This document shows, piece by piece, positions 39,766 through 49,963 of a stretch of DNA of 64,000 bases. The notes under the pieces were generated by a model, which worked only from the letters and a program-made list of their open reading frames with translations, was not told where the DNA came from and did not search any database. Source of the stretch: Histomonas meleagridis. Lineage: Eukaryota; Parabasalia; Tritrichomonadida; Dientamoebidae. The stretch covers positions 434,001-498,000 of the forward strand of contig WSYJ01000013.1 in assembly GCA_020186115.1 (NCBI GenBank). The letters run 5' to 3'. Made by a program: the position numbers and the translations under genes. The first letter of the stretch is position 1. Every line of letters starts with the position of its first letter.

Positions 39766-40398
39766 TTAGATACTTTGGGTGATTTCCACTACTTCTACCA
39801 TTTCTTCTTCTTCTTCCTCTTCCGTAGGTTCATATTCATATTCTTCCTCGTCTTCTTCATATTCACTATTAGAATTGTCTTCTGCTTGGCTTGCAATAAT
39901 TGCCTTTCGAAAATCTTCCATTTCTTGTGATCCATCACCATCTTCATTAATCTTTTTAATCAACTCATTGGAAAACTCCTCCATTTTCCCTTCAAGTTCC
40001 TTAATAAAATCTTCTTCATTAATTTCAACTTCAGGTTCCTCAACGCTTTGATTATTTTGAAGTGTTTTTTCGAGTTCATCGATAGCAACAGATAAATGAG
40101 GTGAAACACTCACCATACATTGGTATACCAAATCGGTTAAATTTTCTACACCAATTCCTTCTGATCCTATTTTGAAAGGCAAATTATTTACAGATTCTAA
40201 AACCTTTTTTGCATATTTCAATTTTTGTTCAGCTTTTTCTCGGTCGTCCGATGTAAATTCGACGGATAGTTTATTTAAGTCCTGTGTGATTTTTCTTGCA
40301 TGTTCGAGAAGCTTTTCCGTGTGTTGGAGCATTACCAACGCAATAAAATTGATTTCGGCGTAAACCATAGAAACCACTCCAAGATAAAAGTTGTCCAT
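39766..40398 (-). CDS. Helical protein with a highly acidic C-terminal tail, unknown
   Basis: 210 residues. Residues 1-120 are predicted helical (LQHTEKLLEHARKITQDLNK; EKAEQKLKYAKKVLESV). A Glu-rich linker (EEPEVEINEEDFIKELEGK) leads to a very acidic tail of about 35 residues (EEDEEEYEYE, EEEEEEEM) ending VEITQSI. No known family recognised. Acidic tails like this occur in histone or ribosome chaperones and tubulin-binding proteins, so nothing specific can be claimed. The start is an ATG. Confidence 0.6.
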   Translation of the reverse strand: MDNFYLGVVSMVYAEINFIALVMLQHTEKLLEHARKITQDLNKLSVEFTSDDREKAEQKLKYAKKVLESVNNLPFKIGSEGIGVENLTDLVYQCMVSVSPHLSVAIDELEKTLQNNQSVEEPEVEINEEDFIKELEGKMEEFSNELIKKINEDGDGSQEMEDFRKAIIASQAEDNSNSEYEEDEEEYEYEPTEEEEEEEMVEVVEITQSI

Positions 40399-40677
40399 TT
40401 CTCATAGTTGGAATCACTTATTTGCAGTAAAACCCAAAAGCATGTAGTTATAACACTTCCCTGTTCAATAGAAATCGATTTCAAAAATGAAAAGTTAAAA
40501 TTTGTGATCAATAATTTATCATTTTTTTTTTCTTAAAGGAAAATTCCATAAACATTCGATTTTACATTAAAAAACGCAAAAAATTGATTCAACATTCATA
40601 AACAAAAAAAGTTTCTTATGCACAACTTAATGATAATGAATTATTTACAAAGAATTAATACCACATCTAACGACATG

Positions 40678-42120
40678 TCATTTTTTTGGTGGCAATGGAT
40701 GTTTCGGATTTTGTCTTCCGAGGTTGTGGTTACTTGCTGTGTGGGCCAGCTTGCTATTTTTCTCGAGGTCCAAATTTGTGAAGCTTTGACTTCTTTTCTT
40801 GAAGAAGTTTGAAGCGCTTCTTTTCTTATTTTGTATTTGTTTCACTTGTCTTGACGCCAAAAAGTCGGAGAAATATTTTTTGGTGATTTCCAAAGCGTCT
40901 TTCGGCGATATTGTTTTTATGAATATTGCGTAACTTTCGAACACGTTTACGTTTTTCTGTGTAGGAAATATTCTTTGAGCTACGCATTGATAATTAAATC
41001 GAATTTTCTCCGCCATGAATTCTTTCGATCTTTTTACAGACAACAATTCTCCCGTCGATAACATAAATATTTGTTCATATACAAATAAGAAATTGTTGTC
41101 ATACCACATAAAACAATTATAACCTTTCATTAATATGTCAAATACTTTCGACTTCATCGAACTGAATAAGATATCAGTTAATTCGCTGTTTTGTTTGTCC
41201 ATACTTTGTAACTTATGATCCCAACTTTCGCCATTAGTTCTGTTGATGATAACATAGCGGACAGTACCCGGCACAAGATGTATTGATAATGGTGTAGTAA
41301 TGCAAAAGCCGGCGCTGGCTGTTCGTGCAAACATATCAATGTAATAATCAATGTCGCGCATTTCGAAGTTGTTGGAAACAATAATAGCAACATAAGGACT
41401 GAGCTCACTAAATCGTACAGTACTAACAACATATTGTGATACTGTGCCATTCACTTTAAGATAACATTTGCGGTGAATGATTGAGTTGGGTCCAATGCTA
41501 ATGTCATGCTCATTACTATATGAATCTGGATCTTTATGATTCACATAGGCGGTAAAAAATAACATGAGAATGGAGGTGTATTCAATGGTACAATTGTTGG
41601 AAATGCGAGTGAGAATTTGATGATCATTCAAAATTAGTAATTGTACAAAATTAGATTTGGATGGGTGTGATTCAATAGGAAAATTCTCTAGGAATGTTTT
41701 GGTAAAGGTGTTGTATAATGGACTGTACTCTATAATTCCAAATGGGATTTGACAAAGCCGACTTGAAAAATCTATATATGTGTCAACGTATCTAACATAA
41801 AGTTTGTTTTGCTGAACATCAATTGTCGTTTGCATGCTAGTTTGGAAATTAGGTCCTAATATGAGGATAGCAATGTTCTTTAGAATTTCTATTTGATAAA
41901 AGAGGAATTCAGGTGACTTGCTCTTATCGCATATCAAAAATAACACGTTGTTAATAAATTGAAATGCAATTGTTCGATCATTTCCAATTATGTAATCCAA
42001 GCCTGTATCAACAGTTCGCTTAATAAATGATATGATGTGATACATTGGTTGTATTTCAGATTGTTTTTTAGCATCTATTGGATAGTAAGGCACCGTGGAG
42101 GAAATCACGGATACCTTCAT
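40678..42120 (-). CDS. Longin-like protein (possible Mon1/HPS1/Fuzzy-type), uncertain
   Basis: 480 residues. The N-terminal half has alternating strands and helices in longin style (RTIAFQFINNVLFLICDKSK, then EFLFYQIEILKNIAILILGP). Further strand-rich blocks follow (YVVSTVRFSELSPYVAIIVS; YNCFMWYDNNFLFVYEQIFM). Three such blocks would fit the tri-longin exchange factors Mon1, HPS1 and Fuzzy, but I see no decisive motif. The C terminus is basic and Ser/Asn-rich (NKKRSASNFFKKRSQSFTNL). The ATG is preceded by GGGCCGATAGGAAAAGTCAT, which pairs the CGATAGGAAA motif with a TCATC initiator-like site. Confidence 0.4.
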   Translation of the reverse strand: MKVSVISSTVPYYPIDAKKQSEIQPMYHIISFIKRTVDTGLDYIIGNDRTIAFQFINNVLFLICDKSKSPEFLFYQIEILKNIAILILGPNFQTSMQTTIDVQQNKLYVRYVDTYIDFSSRLCQIPFGIIEYSPLYNTFTKTFLENFPIESHPSKSNFVQLLILNDHQILTRISNNCTIEYTSILMLFFTAYVNHKDPDSYSNEHDISIGPNSIIHRKCYLKVNGTVSQYVVSTVRFSELSPYVAIIVSNNFEMRDIDYYIDMFARTASAGFCITTPLSIHLVPGTVRYVIINRTNGESWDHKLQSMDKQNSELTDILFSSMKSKVFDILMKGYNCFMWYDNNFLFVYEQIFMLSTGELLSVKRSKEFMAEKIRFNYQCVAQRIFPTQKNVNVFESYAIFIKTISPKDALEITKKYFSDFLASRQVKQIQNKKRSASNFFKKRSQSFTNLDLEKNSKLAHTASNHNLGRQNPKHPLPPKK

Positions 42121-42555
42121 CCGGATTATGTGTGGATGACTTTTCCTATCGGCCCTTTCAAATTTCCTAAATTCAAACCGTGAAAAAACTGACAGGCAGA
42201 ATTTTCGATCGGTTTTGATAGAATTTTATGAGTTCGTAAAAATATTAAATTCAATTTTCTGATGAAATTATATAATCGTTCCATGCAAATGAAATTAACT
42301 TCATATATTCAAAATGCAAATAAAAAAAAATATAAATCATATAAAAATTTACAGTATTATGTTAAATTTTAAAATATTAAAGATCTATAATATATTTATT
42401 AATATTTTATGGTTAGATTTCAAATACAGCCATCATGATAAAATTTTCAAATTTCATAAACATATTTAGTATCATTATTATACATCTATAGTGTAGATGT
42501 TCATCTCGAATATGATTCCCTATGAAAAAAGAATTTTATTAATTTATTTATATTT
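42121..42555. promoter_or_regulatory. Upstream region with CCGATAGGAAAA motif (42141-42155)
   Basis: The coding-strand motif CCGATAGGAAAA is followed by GTCATCC, about 20-30 nt before the ATG at 42120. The remaining 400 bp are A+T-rich; I see no gene. Confidence 0.45.
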
Positions 42556-44412
42556 TTATTTATGTTGTATTATTTCCGAGATACCACCAAATCCCAATGT
42601 CACGCCACCAGCCCTAATAATAAATCTACCGAATGACTTACTATTTACCTGTAATTCCATTGGTATTGGCTCATCCAACTTAAATTCTACGTCCGCCATA
42701 GTGTTTTGCGGCACACAAGGAGGGTTATTCTTCACGATTTCTTTAGTTTTCTTATTCAGCAAAGATTTAATTCTCAGTATTTTCAACGGTATATCCACAG
42801 CATGTCTATGGAACACAAGAGAAGCTCCTTTTAGCAAAGGCACGTCCATTTTAAATGTGTTAATTCTAGCTATGAATTGGGCTGCGACAGGAATCGTTTT
42901 TTCAGGTGCTGTTAATGCTGAACCGATTGTTATTACATTCGAAGTTAATTGTGTTTGTAATGTTATTTCTGCAATAGTTCCTGCCGCAGCAAACTGAACT
43001 TGTTTACCATTAACTTTCACTCGATCGACTTTAATGAAGCTATCTATTGGCAACGCTCGAATAGTATCACCTTTACATATGAATCCAGATTCAATACGTC
43101 CGACAACTTTTAATCGTTTCCCTTCATTAACTTCTGATATACATAATAAAAATGGCGAATTAATATCATATTGTGGTGGTTGTAACATATCAATAGCTTC
43201 ATATATCGTTGGGCCATTATACCATTTCATATTTTTCGAGTTTTTCTTTAGGTTATCGCCATCTTTCGAATCAGTTGGTATGAATTGGATCGCACTCCAT
43301 CCAAGTGTACGTAAGAATGTCGTCAGTCGAGTTTTAACTGCTTCATAAGTAGATTCATCATAGCCAACATAATCCATCTTATTAATGGCGATGATAAGTG
43401 AATTAACGCCAAGTGATCGACATAATAACAAATGTTCTTTCGCTTGGCCAGTCTCAATATTAGGATTCGACGCATCAACAACTAATAACGCTGAATCTGC
43501 TTGCGATGCACCTGCAATCATATTTGGTACAAAGTCTTTATGCCCTGGAGCATCTAAGATGGTAACGATTAATTGATTAGTTTCTAATTCAGTCATGGCT
43601 ACATCTATCGTAATTCCACGCTTTCGTTCTTCGTCATCTTCCGCCATAATCCACGCAAAGCGATCTTCCCCTTTTCCAAGTTCTTCACTTGCGTTTGTGA
43701 CTTTGGTCATTTGACCATGTGTGACTTTACCACAAAGCCAGAGTAAATGTCCCATAAGAGTTGATTTTCCAGCATCAACATGGCCAACAATGACAAGATT
43801 AATGCGTTTCTTGGAACATGATAGTGAAGCAATGACAGATTCAGGAGTCCGCTTACAAATTACATGCTGCTTGGGTGGTTTGGCAAGTGTAAATTGCGAG
43901 ACAGAACGTGGAAATGAGGGAGTGATCTTTCGCTTATTTTGAGGTGTTCTGGATTTCGATTTTTGTGGTTTGGATCGCTTTTTCTTGGGAAGAAATACAC
44001 CAAAATCACCATCAAGCGCATAATCAATGAACTGTTTCATGTCATAATTAAGTTCACGAAGTGAATCGATCATTTGTTCTTTGTTACATTTAGAATAATC
44101 ATACTTTTTATCAAGTTCAGCAAAACAATTATTAAGCATTTCTTCATCTTCAGGACTGTACTCGTCATAATCTTCTTCATAATTAGTTTTAACTCCCCAG
44201 AAATTATCATTGTCATCATAGTCTTCATCTTCATCTTCTGCTTCACCTTCATCTTGGCTTAATAACCCTGGGGCAAAAAAGTCATTTAATGTAACTGAAC
44301 GTCGAGGTTTAAAAATATCAATATCATTTTCATCATCAAAAGGATCACTATCACTATAACCATCAATATCTAAATCATCTTCATCATACAACTGTTTTCT
44401 TTGTGCTTTCAT
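42556..44412 (-). CDS. HBS1: HBS1, GTPase of ribosome rescue and no-go decay
   Basis: 618 residues. An acidic N terminus is followed by an HBS1_N-type helical segment (LNNCFAELDKKYDYSK, about 93-135) and a basic linker. The eEF1A-like GTPase comes next: G1 GHVDAGKS (210-217), G2 RGITIDVA, G3 DAPGH (287-291) and G4 NKMD (344-347). Beta-barrel domains II and III follow. HBS1 works with Dom34/Pelota to split ribosomes stalled on mRNA. The N-terminal segment argues for HBS1 over eRF3, which would carry a PAM2-type region. It could still serve both roles if no separate eRF3 exists. Confidence 0.85.
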   Translation of the reverse strand: MKAQRKQLYDEDDLDIDGYSDSDPFDDENDIDIFKPRRSVTLNDFFAPGLLSQDEGEAEDEDEDYDDNDNFWGVKTNYEEDYDEYSPEDEEMLNNCFAELDKKYDYSKCNKEQMIDSLRELNYDMKQFIDYALDGDFGVFLPKKKRSKPQKSKSRTPQNKRKITPSFPRSVSQFTLAKPPKQHVICKRTPESVIASLSCSKKRINLVIVGHVDAGKSTLMGHLLWLCGKVTHGQMTKVTNASEELGKGEDRFAWIMAEDDEERKRGITIDVAMTELETNQLIVTILDAPGHKDFVPNMIAGASQADSALLVVDASNPNIETGQAKEHLLLCRSLGVNSLIIAINKMDYVGYDESTYEAVKTRLTTFLRTLGWSAIQFIPTDSKDGDNLKKNSKNMKWYNGPTIYEAIDMLQPPQYDINSPFLLCISEVNEGKRLKVVGRIESGFICKGDTIRALPIDSFIKVDRVKVNGKQVQFAAAGTIAEITLQTQLTSNVITIGSALTAPEKTIPVAAQFIARINTFKMDVPLLKGASLVFHRHAVDIPLKILRIKSLLNKKTKEIVKNNPPCVPQNTMADVEFKLDEPIPMELQVNSKSFGRFIIRAGGVTLGFGGISEIIQHK

Positions 44413-44515
44413 CCTAATTAAGTTTCAAGTTGCAAAATGAAACTATTTTTGGTTTAAATGGGCCATCCCTTATTTTAAATACTTTACATGTTCAATTCAT
44501 AAAAAAAGAACAAAA

Positions 44516-44836
44516 ATGGCGTTTAGATGGGTTCTTAATGTTAATTGGGTTTATATGTCATTAATAGCAGCATCAATAGCAGCAGTTATTCACTTAGTTT
44601 CATCAATTGTTGCAGTAGTCAGAATAGGTCGTTTTAAAGGTATAATATTGGTTGTTATATTTCCAATTTATACATTTATTTCATGTTTTTTTTATACAAT
44701 TATCCTTGCAATCAGCGTTGGTTTTACATATTTTTACTTGGGTACTTCATTAGATGATGTTTATTATATATGGGGTCTTGGTTTTGGTGTTGTTTATGTT
44801 ATTCTCAAGGTAATTATCACAGGCTATTTGAAATAA
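44516..44836 (+). CDS. Small polytopic membrane protein, unknown
   Basis: 106 residues with three hydrophobic helices: about 12-35 (YMSLIAASIAAVIHLVSSIV), 42-70 (IILVVIFPIYTFISCFFYTI) and 82-103 (YIWGLGFGVVYVILKVIITG). There is no signal peptide cleavage site. It does not match a family I know. It lies head to head with HBS1, 103 bp between the two starts, so a shared promoter is likely. Confidence 0.6.
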   Translation: MAFRWVLNVNWVYMSLIAASIAAVIHLVSSIVAVVRIGRFKGIILVVIFPIYTFISCFFYTIILAISVGFTYFYLGTSLDDVYYIWGLGFGVVYVILKVIITGYLK

Positions 44837-45130
44837 TGATAATTAGCTCATTATTTGAATATTTAATATTTTTGATTTCCATTGAATTATTTTTTAATTT
44901 ATCATCTTCTTTTTATAGAGCTATGAGTTAACGGAAGTATAGCCTTTTTTTCCAAAATATATTTAATAATATTAAATTTAAAAAATTTATTATTTTCAAA
45001 TAAGATGATTTATTATTTTAATTCACAATAATTTTAATGTGCATTATTGTTTGTTTTAATAAAAAAATTAGAAGATATTTTTTTTGACTTCTTCATATTT
45101 TTGGGACCGTTTATTTGTCAATGAGTTGAC

Positions 45131-48100
45131 ATGAGAATGAATTATCAAAATATCACATTTTATGAAATCGATGAAACATTCCGTCAACAAACAAATTCAC
45201 ACAGTGCAACACAGTTTACCGATATAACAAAATGGAGGAAACTAGTTTCAAATTATCCTGATAATATTTTTTGTTGCATATCAATTCTTAATAATAATGA
45301 AATGGATCATGCGTGCCAAGCTTATGTAATAGATATCATTGCTGATGTTGTTGAAAAGAACATTGGCAACATTAATCTTCAATTAGTTGTGCAACAATTA
45401 TCTTCATTTTCACCTTCGCTTATAAACTTTCGGACAACAATTTCACAAATTGCAGGCATCATAGGGAAAATTGCTGTGTTTGTATATATAAAAGATAGAC
45501 AACTTATTATTAATCCAATTGAAGAACAAGGTGCATTACCACCATTTGAATGGGAGAAGTATAAAGCCTTTTTGATAGGCATGGAAAAGTATAAAAATTC
45601 TCAAATAGTCGAATTTTTCCAAGAAAACGATTTCTATCGATTTTTCAAGTTTTCCATTAACATGATGCGAGTGCAACCTCAAGAATCCATTAGTCTTCTA
45701 TTTTTATGTCTTAATTTTAACAATTCCGATGATAAAGTTAATCTTCCGATTACATTTACAGTTGAATTTCAAGATCCAAATCTTTTCCAAGTCTTATTTG
45801 AAGCCATTCTTAGTAATAATCCACAATTTACGAATGACTCGCTTCGCATCATTTCTTTGATTATACGCACTTTTGCTTACATCACACCTGAAATTTCGCC
45901 AAAAATTGATCAAAACATCCATATGTATTGTAACCAATTAATGCAACAACCACAATTTTTTCAAAATGATACCAATATCTTAAGTTTTATAAATTTAATC
46001 AGATCGTTTTCAATCAATTTGACACCACCTCGAATCTTTTTTATTGAAGATTTATTAAAGTTTTGTATTAATTTATTAGAAACTAATTATCGAATTGCGT
46101 TTCTAATTTTACCTGAGGCCACATCATTGTTTTTAAAAGCAAAAGATACATATATCGAAAAGACGTCAGAATTATATCAACACTTAACGATGTTATTTAT
46201 GATGTTTGTTGAGCGTACATTAATTGCCTTAGAACAATCATCGATAACAATTGGCTTTGATTTATTATCTGATTATAGTCAAACCAAAAAAATTTTATCT
46301 AATTTAAATATTATATCAGAAATACAAGCGAATGAAGTAGCGAAATATTTATCAAATACTATTCCGACAATATTACAAAACCAAATTAATGAAGTAATTA
46401 ATTATCAAATTTGTTTTCTACTATTAGTATCAAGGAAATTATTAAAAAATCGATTTTTATATGAAACAGAAAATTATTATCCTGTTTTAATTAATGTATT
46501 ATTTCAATTTTTCTTATTTACTAATGATAAAATTAATCAATTTTTAATATCAAATCGACATGAATCATTAACAATGGAGCGATTTATTATATTATATTTA
46601 AAGTCATTTATTTCGACATATTTTAAACCAAAATTAAAAAGTTATATAACTTGTGGGTATATACCAATGCCTCAAATAGAATCATTCGATTGTATTGATT
46701 CTGTTGTGATTTTCATTTTTAAGCGTTATTGGTTTGATATCCAAAATGAAATTGATTTTGGATCCAAAAAAGCTTTAATAAAATTTGTGGATATTGATGA
46801 AACTTTACGTTTAATAGGAGCATCTGATGTAATTCCATCATTATTAGAACATTATATGGAATACCCTAATAAAAATATAATATATTATATAGTCTCGAAA
46901 ATAATATCCACTTCGGATGAAGCAATGAACTTATATTTAAGTTCAATCGAAAGTAACTTCGGTAATATAACTGATCCAACTTCACTCGAACGTTTATTCA
47001 AAATAATTTCAGGACTATTCAAAAGTTTCGAATGTTCGGATAAATGGTCAAAGTTATACAAATATATTGACTTGAAATATAACGAACTCTTTTTAACGGT
47101 CTCTATGTCAAATGAATGGAAATATTTATTAAGATTAATTCAAGAATTATTACATTCCGCACCTTCAACGAACCCATTTAAGTCTTATAAACAACATTCA
47201 TTTCATTTGTTCCGTTCTATAATGACATATTTGATAAATATAACATCAAATATTAAAATGAATATAGAGCCATTAAATGTCGATGAATCAATATTTGAAA
47301 CTTCTTTGGGGTTTTCTGAACCTGAGGATTCTAAACCTATTTCATTATATGAATCTCGATATATCGGAGATGATAAAAAAGAATTTACTGTAAACTTTTC
47401 TCAAACATTTCAAATCGGAAATAAAATTGAATCGAAATTATGGCCACTTTTGTCCTTGGTCATTTCCATTGCTACCAATTTGTTAAAATCTCCATTTCCA
47501 AATTTCGGTGTCTTAGAACTCTACAATGATCAATGTATATTTGTATTTTTCGATGAGTTGATTCAAACTATATATAAGACACCTAAATTATCATTACTTG
47601 CATTTCCACAATTAATATTAGATTTGTCCACTTTTTTGATGTTTATGACCGAAAAGTTTCCAAATGTATTAATTAACAGACCTCACTATTGGGAATTTGT
47701 TTTAAGTTTCACAAAAATTATATTTGCATCTCATTCATTAGATGCGTTAAACATTAATTGTCGAACACTTTCTTTGTTATTAAACTCGTTTTCGAAAGCT
47801 GAAGAAATTAAACAATTACGAATCCATTTCATTTTAGCATTTAATTTAGCGTTGACTAAAAAAGAATGCGAAGATGCGGCGTCGTTTTTTGTTGGTTTTC
47901 TTCGAATTGATCCCGAATTCGTCAAAGAAATTGCACGAATTATCGCGAATGCACTCGAAGGAGAAAAGAAAATCAATTTCCAAAGTAATTTTGATTGTTT
48001 AATTAATGGAATTAGTCAACAAAATGAATTACAGGATGTGATAGAAATATTTAAAATGTTCCAGTCACAAATCGTTTATTCGGATATACAACTTTGCTGT

Positions 48101-48133
48101 ATCCCCGAGTTGGCAAACGCATTCGAAATCTGA
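45131..48133 (+). CDS. Exportin-7/4-like karyopherin
   Basis: 1000 residues, all-helical HEAT solenoid without membrane segments. The order of blocks fits the XPO7/RanBP17 group: an N-terminal importin-beta region (ITKWRKLVSNYPDNIF; IADVVEKNIGNINLQLVVQQ), ISLLFLCLNFNN (compare CLNFDFIG in XPO7), DPNLFQVLFEAIL (compare xxLQLFFDLY) and LRIISLIIRTFAYI. XPO7 carries folded cargo with Ran. The assignment rests on pattern and length (XPO7 is about 1090). The start is an ATG 7 nt after an upstream stop. The upstream gap 44837-45130 is A+T-rich with nothing recognisable. Confidence 0.5.
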   Translation: MRMNYQNITFYEIDETFRQQTNSHSATQFTDITKWRKLVSNYPDNIFCCISILNNNEMDHACQAYVIDIIADVVEKNIGNINLQLVVQQLSSFSPSLINFRTTISQIAGIIGKIAVFVYIKDRQLIINPIEEQGALPPFEWEKYKAFLIGMEKYKNSQIVEFFQENDFYRFFKFSINMMRVQPQESISLLFLCLNFNNSDDKVNLPITFTVEFQDPNLFQVLFEAILSNNPQFTNDSLRIISLIIRTFAYITPEISPKIDQNIHMYCNQLMQQPQFFQNDTNILSFINLIRSFSINLTPPRIFFIEDLLKFCINLLETNYRIAFLILPEATSLFLKAKDTYIEKTSELYQHLTMLFMMFVERTLIALEQSSITIGFDLLSDYSQTKKILSNLNIISEIQANEVAKYLSNTIPTILQNQINEVINYQICFLLLVSRKLLKNRFLYETENYYPVLINVLFQFFLFTNDKINQFLISNRHESLTMERFIILYLKSFISTYFKPKLKSYITCGYIPMPQIESFDCIDSVVIFIFKRYWFDIQNEIDFGSKKALIKFVDIDETLRLIGASDVIPSLLEHYMEYPNKNIIYYIVSKIISTSDEAMNLYLSSIESNFGNITDPTSLERLFKIISGLFKSFECSDKWSKLYKYIDLKYNELFLTVSMSNEWKYLLRLIQELLHSAPSTNPFKSYKQHSFHLFRSIMTYLINITSNIKMNIEPLNVDESIFETSLGFSEPEDSKPISLYESRYIGDDKKEFTVNFSQTFQIGNKIESKLWPLLSLVISIATNLLKSPFPNFGVLELYNDQCIFVFFDELIQTIYKTPKLSLLAFPQLILDLSTFLMFMTEKFPNVLINRPHYWEFVLSFTKIIFASHSLDALNINCRTLSLLLNSFSKAEEIKQLRIHFILAFNLALTKKECEDAASFFVGFLRIDPEFVKEIARIIANALEGEKKINFQSNFDCLINGISQQNELQDVIEIFKMFQSQIVYSDIQLCCIPELANAFEI

Positions 48134-48227
48134 TTGTAAACGTTGTTGTTTGATGTAATTTTTCGATTGTAAAATGTGATGTGTTATTAATTCAAAAATT
48201 GAATGAGATGATCGTCTTCGATTCAAA

Positions 48228-48240
48228 TTTCCTATCGGCC
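48228..48240 (-). promoter_or_regulatory. Orphan CGATAGGAAA motif between convergent genes
   Basis: GGCCGATAGGAAA on the minus strand, the same string as before 42120, but here it lies between the ends of two convergent genes and faces the 3' end of the exportin-7-like gene. No coding sequence follows it on that strand. Confidence 0.3.
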
Positions 48241-48344
48241 GAATATTTAATGATGGGAATTAAAGAGTTTCAAACATTGATTTTAAAACAGAAATTACAA
48301 ATATGAAAATTATAACATATCCAATTTTTTACATGGAATATAAA

Positions 48345-49796
48345 TTAATTTGGAAAATCGTAATCCCATACGCAAATGATACCATCTTTGCTACAAGAAG
48401 CAAACGATTTTTTACGAGGATGATGACTTAAGCATGAAATCTCATCGTCATGCATTCTAATTTCAGCAACTTTAACTCCTGTTATATATTGCCACATGCA
48501 AATTGATTTATCAGAAGAACCAGTGAACACCAATTGTTGTAGTGATGAAAATGCAATTGTTTTTACAAAACCAGTGTGCCCGATTAATGTTTGCCTTAAT
48601 GAAGCAACTCCTCTCAAAGACCAAATTTTAACTATTTGCTCAAATGATGACGAAGTACCAATACAATTATCATATGCTGATAAAGCTACACTAAAGACCT
48701 CATTTTCATGGCCAATGAATGATATCATCGGTTGCATAAAATCTTCATCGAAAATTCCAATGCGACCGTTAGCAAAACCAACAATGTAAAATGGTGCACC
48801 ATCAGCAGCAGCCATCCCAATGATGGGTGATTCGAATTTACCACCATTCTCTGGAATGACCTTAATGACCTTGTAAGTTTTGGTGTCCCAGATAGCAATG
48901 AAACCATCATAAGAACATGAAATTAATTTATTTTCAACAAATATAATAGAATTAACTTCATTTTTATGAAGTTCAAACCTATGTAATATGGCCTCCTTTT
49001 CAAGATCAAAAAGTATGATGGAACCATTGCAACAATTGATTGCTAATAAATCATCATTAGGTGAAAATTTTAGAGCAAGACTATGAGGCTCACCATCAAG
49101 TGGGAGAGGAAGTTGTATAATTGAAAATATTTCACCATTTTCGGCATTAATAATGTATAAAAAATACCCATCAGCAAACGCAATTTTGGAACCATCAGAT
49201 GAAAACTGTATAACACCGAGATGTGATGAAGTATTAAGAGCATATCGTAATTTGATATTTGTTGGTGATTCTGTTAATGTTTGAATTTCAGGTGTTCCAT
49301 TATAATTCTCAAGAGATGCCAAACTGGGGGGTGCAAGTCGATCACGTCTAGGTGAGGTTACTAAATATTTGATTTGAGTTGTTGAGGGGTAATTATGAGA
49401 TGAATAATCTAATTTTTGTTTAAGTGTTTTGAAGATTTCACGTAATTGCCCGTGATCCCCTTGGCATTGTTGAAGGTGGATAATATATTGATCATGAATT
49501 CTTTCAAAATTGAAGTTTTCCTCTTTAATTGCATTGATGCTATTGCGAGCTTTGTTAATGATTTCCATTGCTTCATCTAATTCTCTTTGAAATATCACAT
49601 TAGGTACAGTAATTTTAATACTCTTTTTGGATTTCATTAGAAAAGAACTAAAAAAAGTTAAATCTGGAATATATAACGGTGCTGTGTCAAAAAACGGTTT
49701 TGCGAGGATTATCTCTGGAAAACACCTTTGCGCCTTCAGGTGTTGGATTATTACCAAGAATGTGTTAAAGCCAACAAACCAAACGCCTTTACTCAT
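48345..49796 (-). CDS. WD40 protein, Tup1/TLE-like
   Basis: 483 residues. Residues about 75-135 form a helical/coiled region (RELDEAMEIINKARNSINAI). Residues 185-482 hold six to seven WD repeats: SHLGVIQFSSDGSKIAFADG, HKNEVNSIIFVENKLISCSY then DGFIAIWD, GHENEVFSVALSAYDNCIGT, GHTGFVKTIAFSSLQQLVFT then GSSDKSICMWQ, and DDEISCLSHHPRKKSFASCS then KDGIICVWD at the C terminus. A coiled N terminus plus a C-terminal propeller suggests a Tup1-type co-repressor, but other WD scaffolds share this layout. The start is an ATG. Confidence 0.65.
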   Translation of the reverse strand: MSKGVWFVGFNTFLVIIQHLKAQRCFPEIILAKPFFDTAPLYIPDLTFFSSFLMKSKKSIKITVPNVIFQRELDEAMEIINKARNSINAIKEENFNFERIHDQYIIHLQQCQGDHGQLREIFKTLKQKLDYSSHNYPSTTQIKYLVTSPRRDRLAPPSLASLENYNGTPEIQTLTESPTNIKLRYALNTSSHLGVIQFSSDGSKIAFADGYFLYIINAENGEIFSIIQLPLPLDGEPHSLALKFSPNDDLLAINCCNGSIILFDLEKEAILHRFELHKNEVNSIIFVENKLISCSYDGFIAIWDTKTYKVIKVIPENGGKFESPIIGMAAADGAPFYIVGFANGRIGIFDEDFMQPMISFIGHENEVFSVALSAYDNCIGTSSSFEQIVKIWSLRGVASLRQTLIGHTGFVKTIAFSSLQQLVFTGSSDKSICMWQYITGVKVAEIRMHDDEISCLSHHPRKKSFASCSKDGIICVWDYDFPN

Positions 49797-49963
49797 TATT
49801 TTTGAATGTTTCTGGAATCAAACAGTTTTCAAAATTCAAAATACTATCATTCATATTTAACAATATTAATAAATTGTAATAACGGAAAGAACTTAAAACT
49901 TTGAAACAAATAGAGTAAATAGATCAAATGAAAAAAAAAATTATAGTAAAATTTACAAAATAA

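Noticed and set aside
39779-40051. Plus-strand Ser-rich frame over the acidic tail
   Set aside because: It is the antisense shadow of the Glu-rich codons of the 39766-40398 gene; similar Ser-rich shadows occur over DENR.
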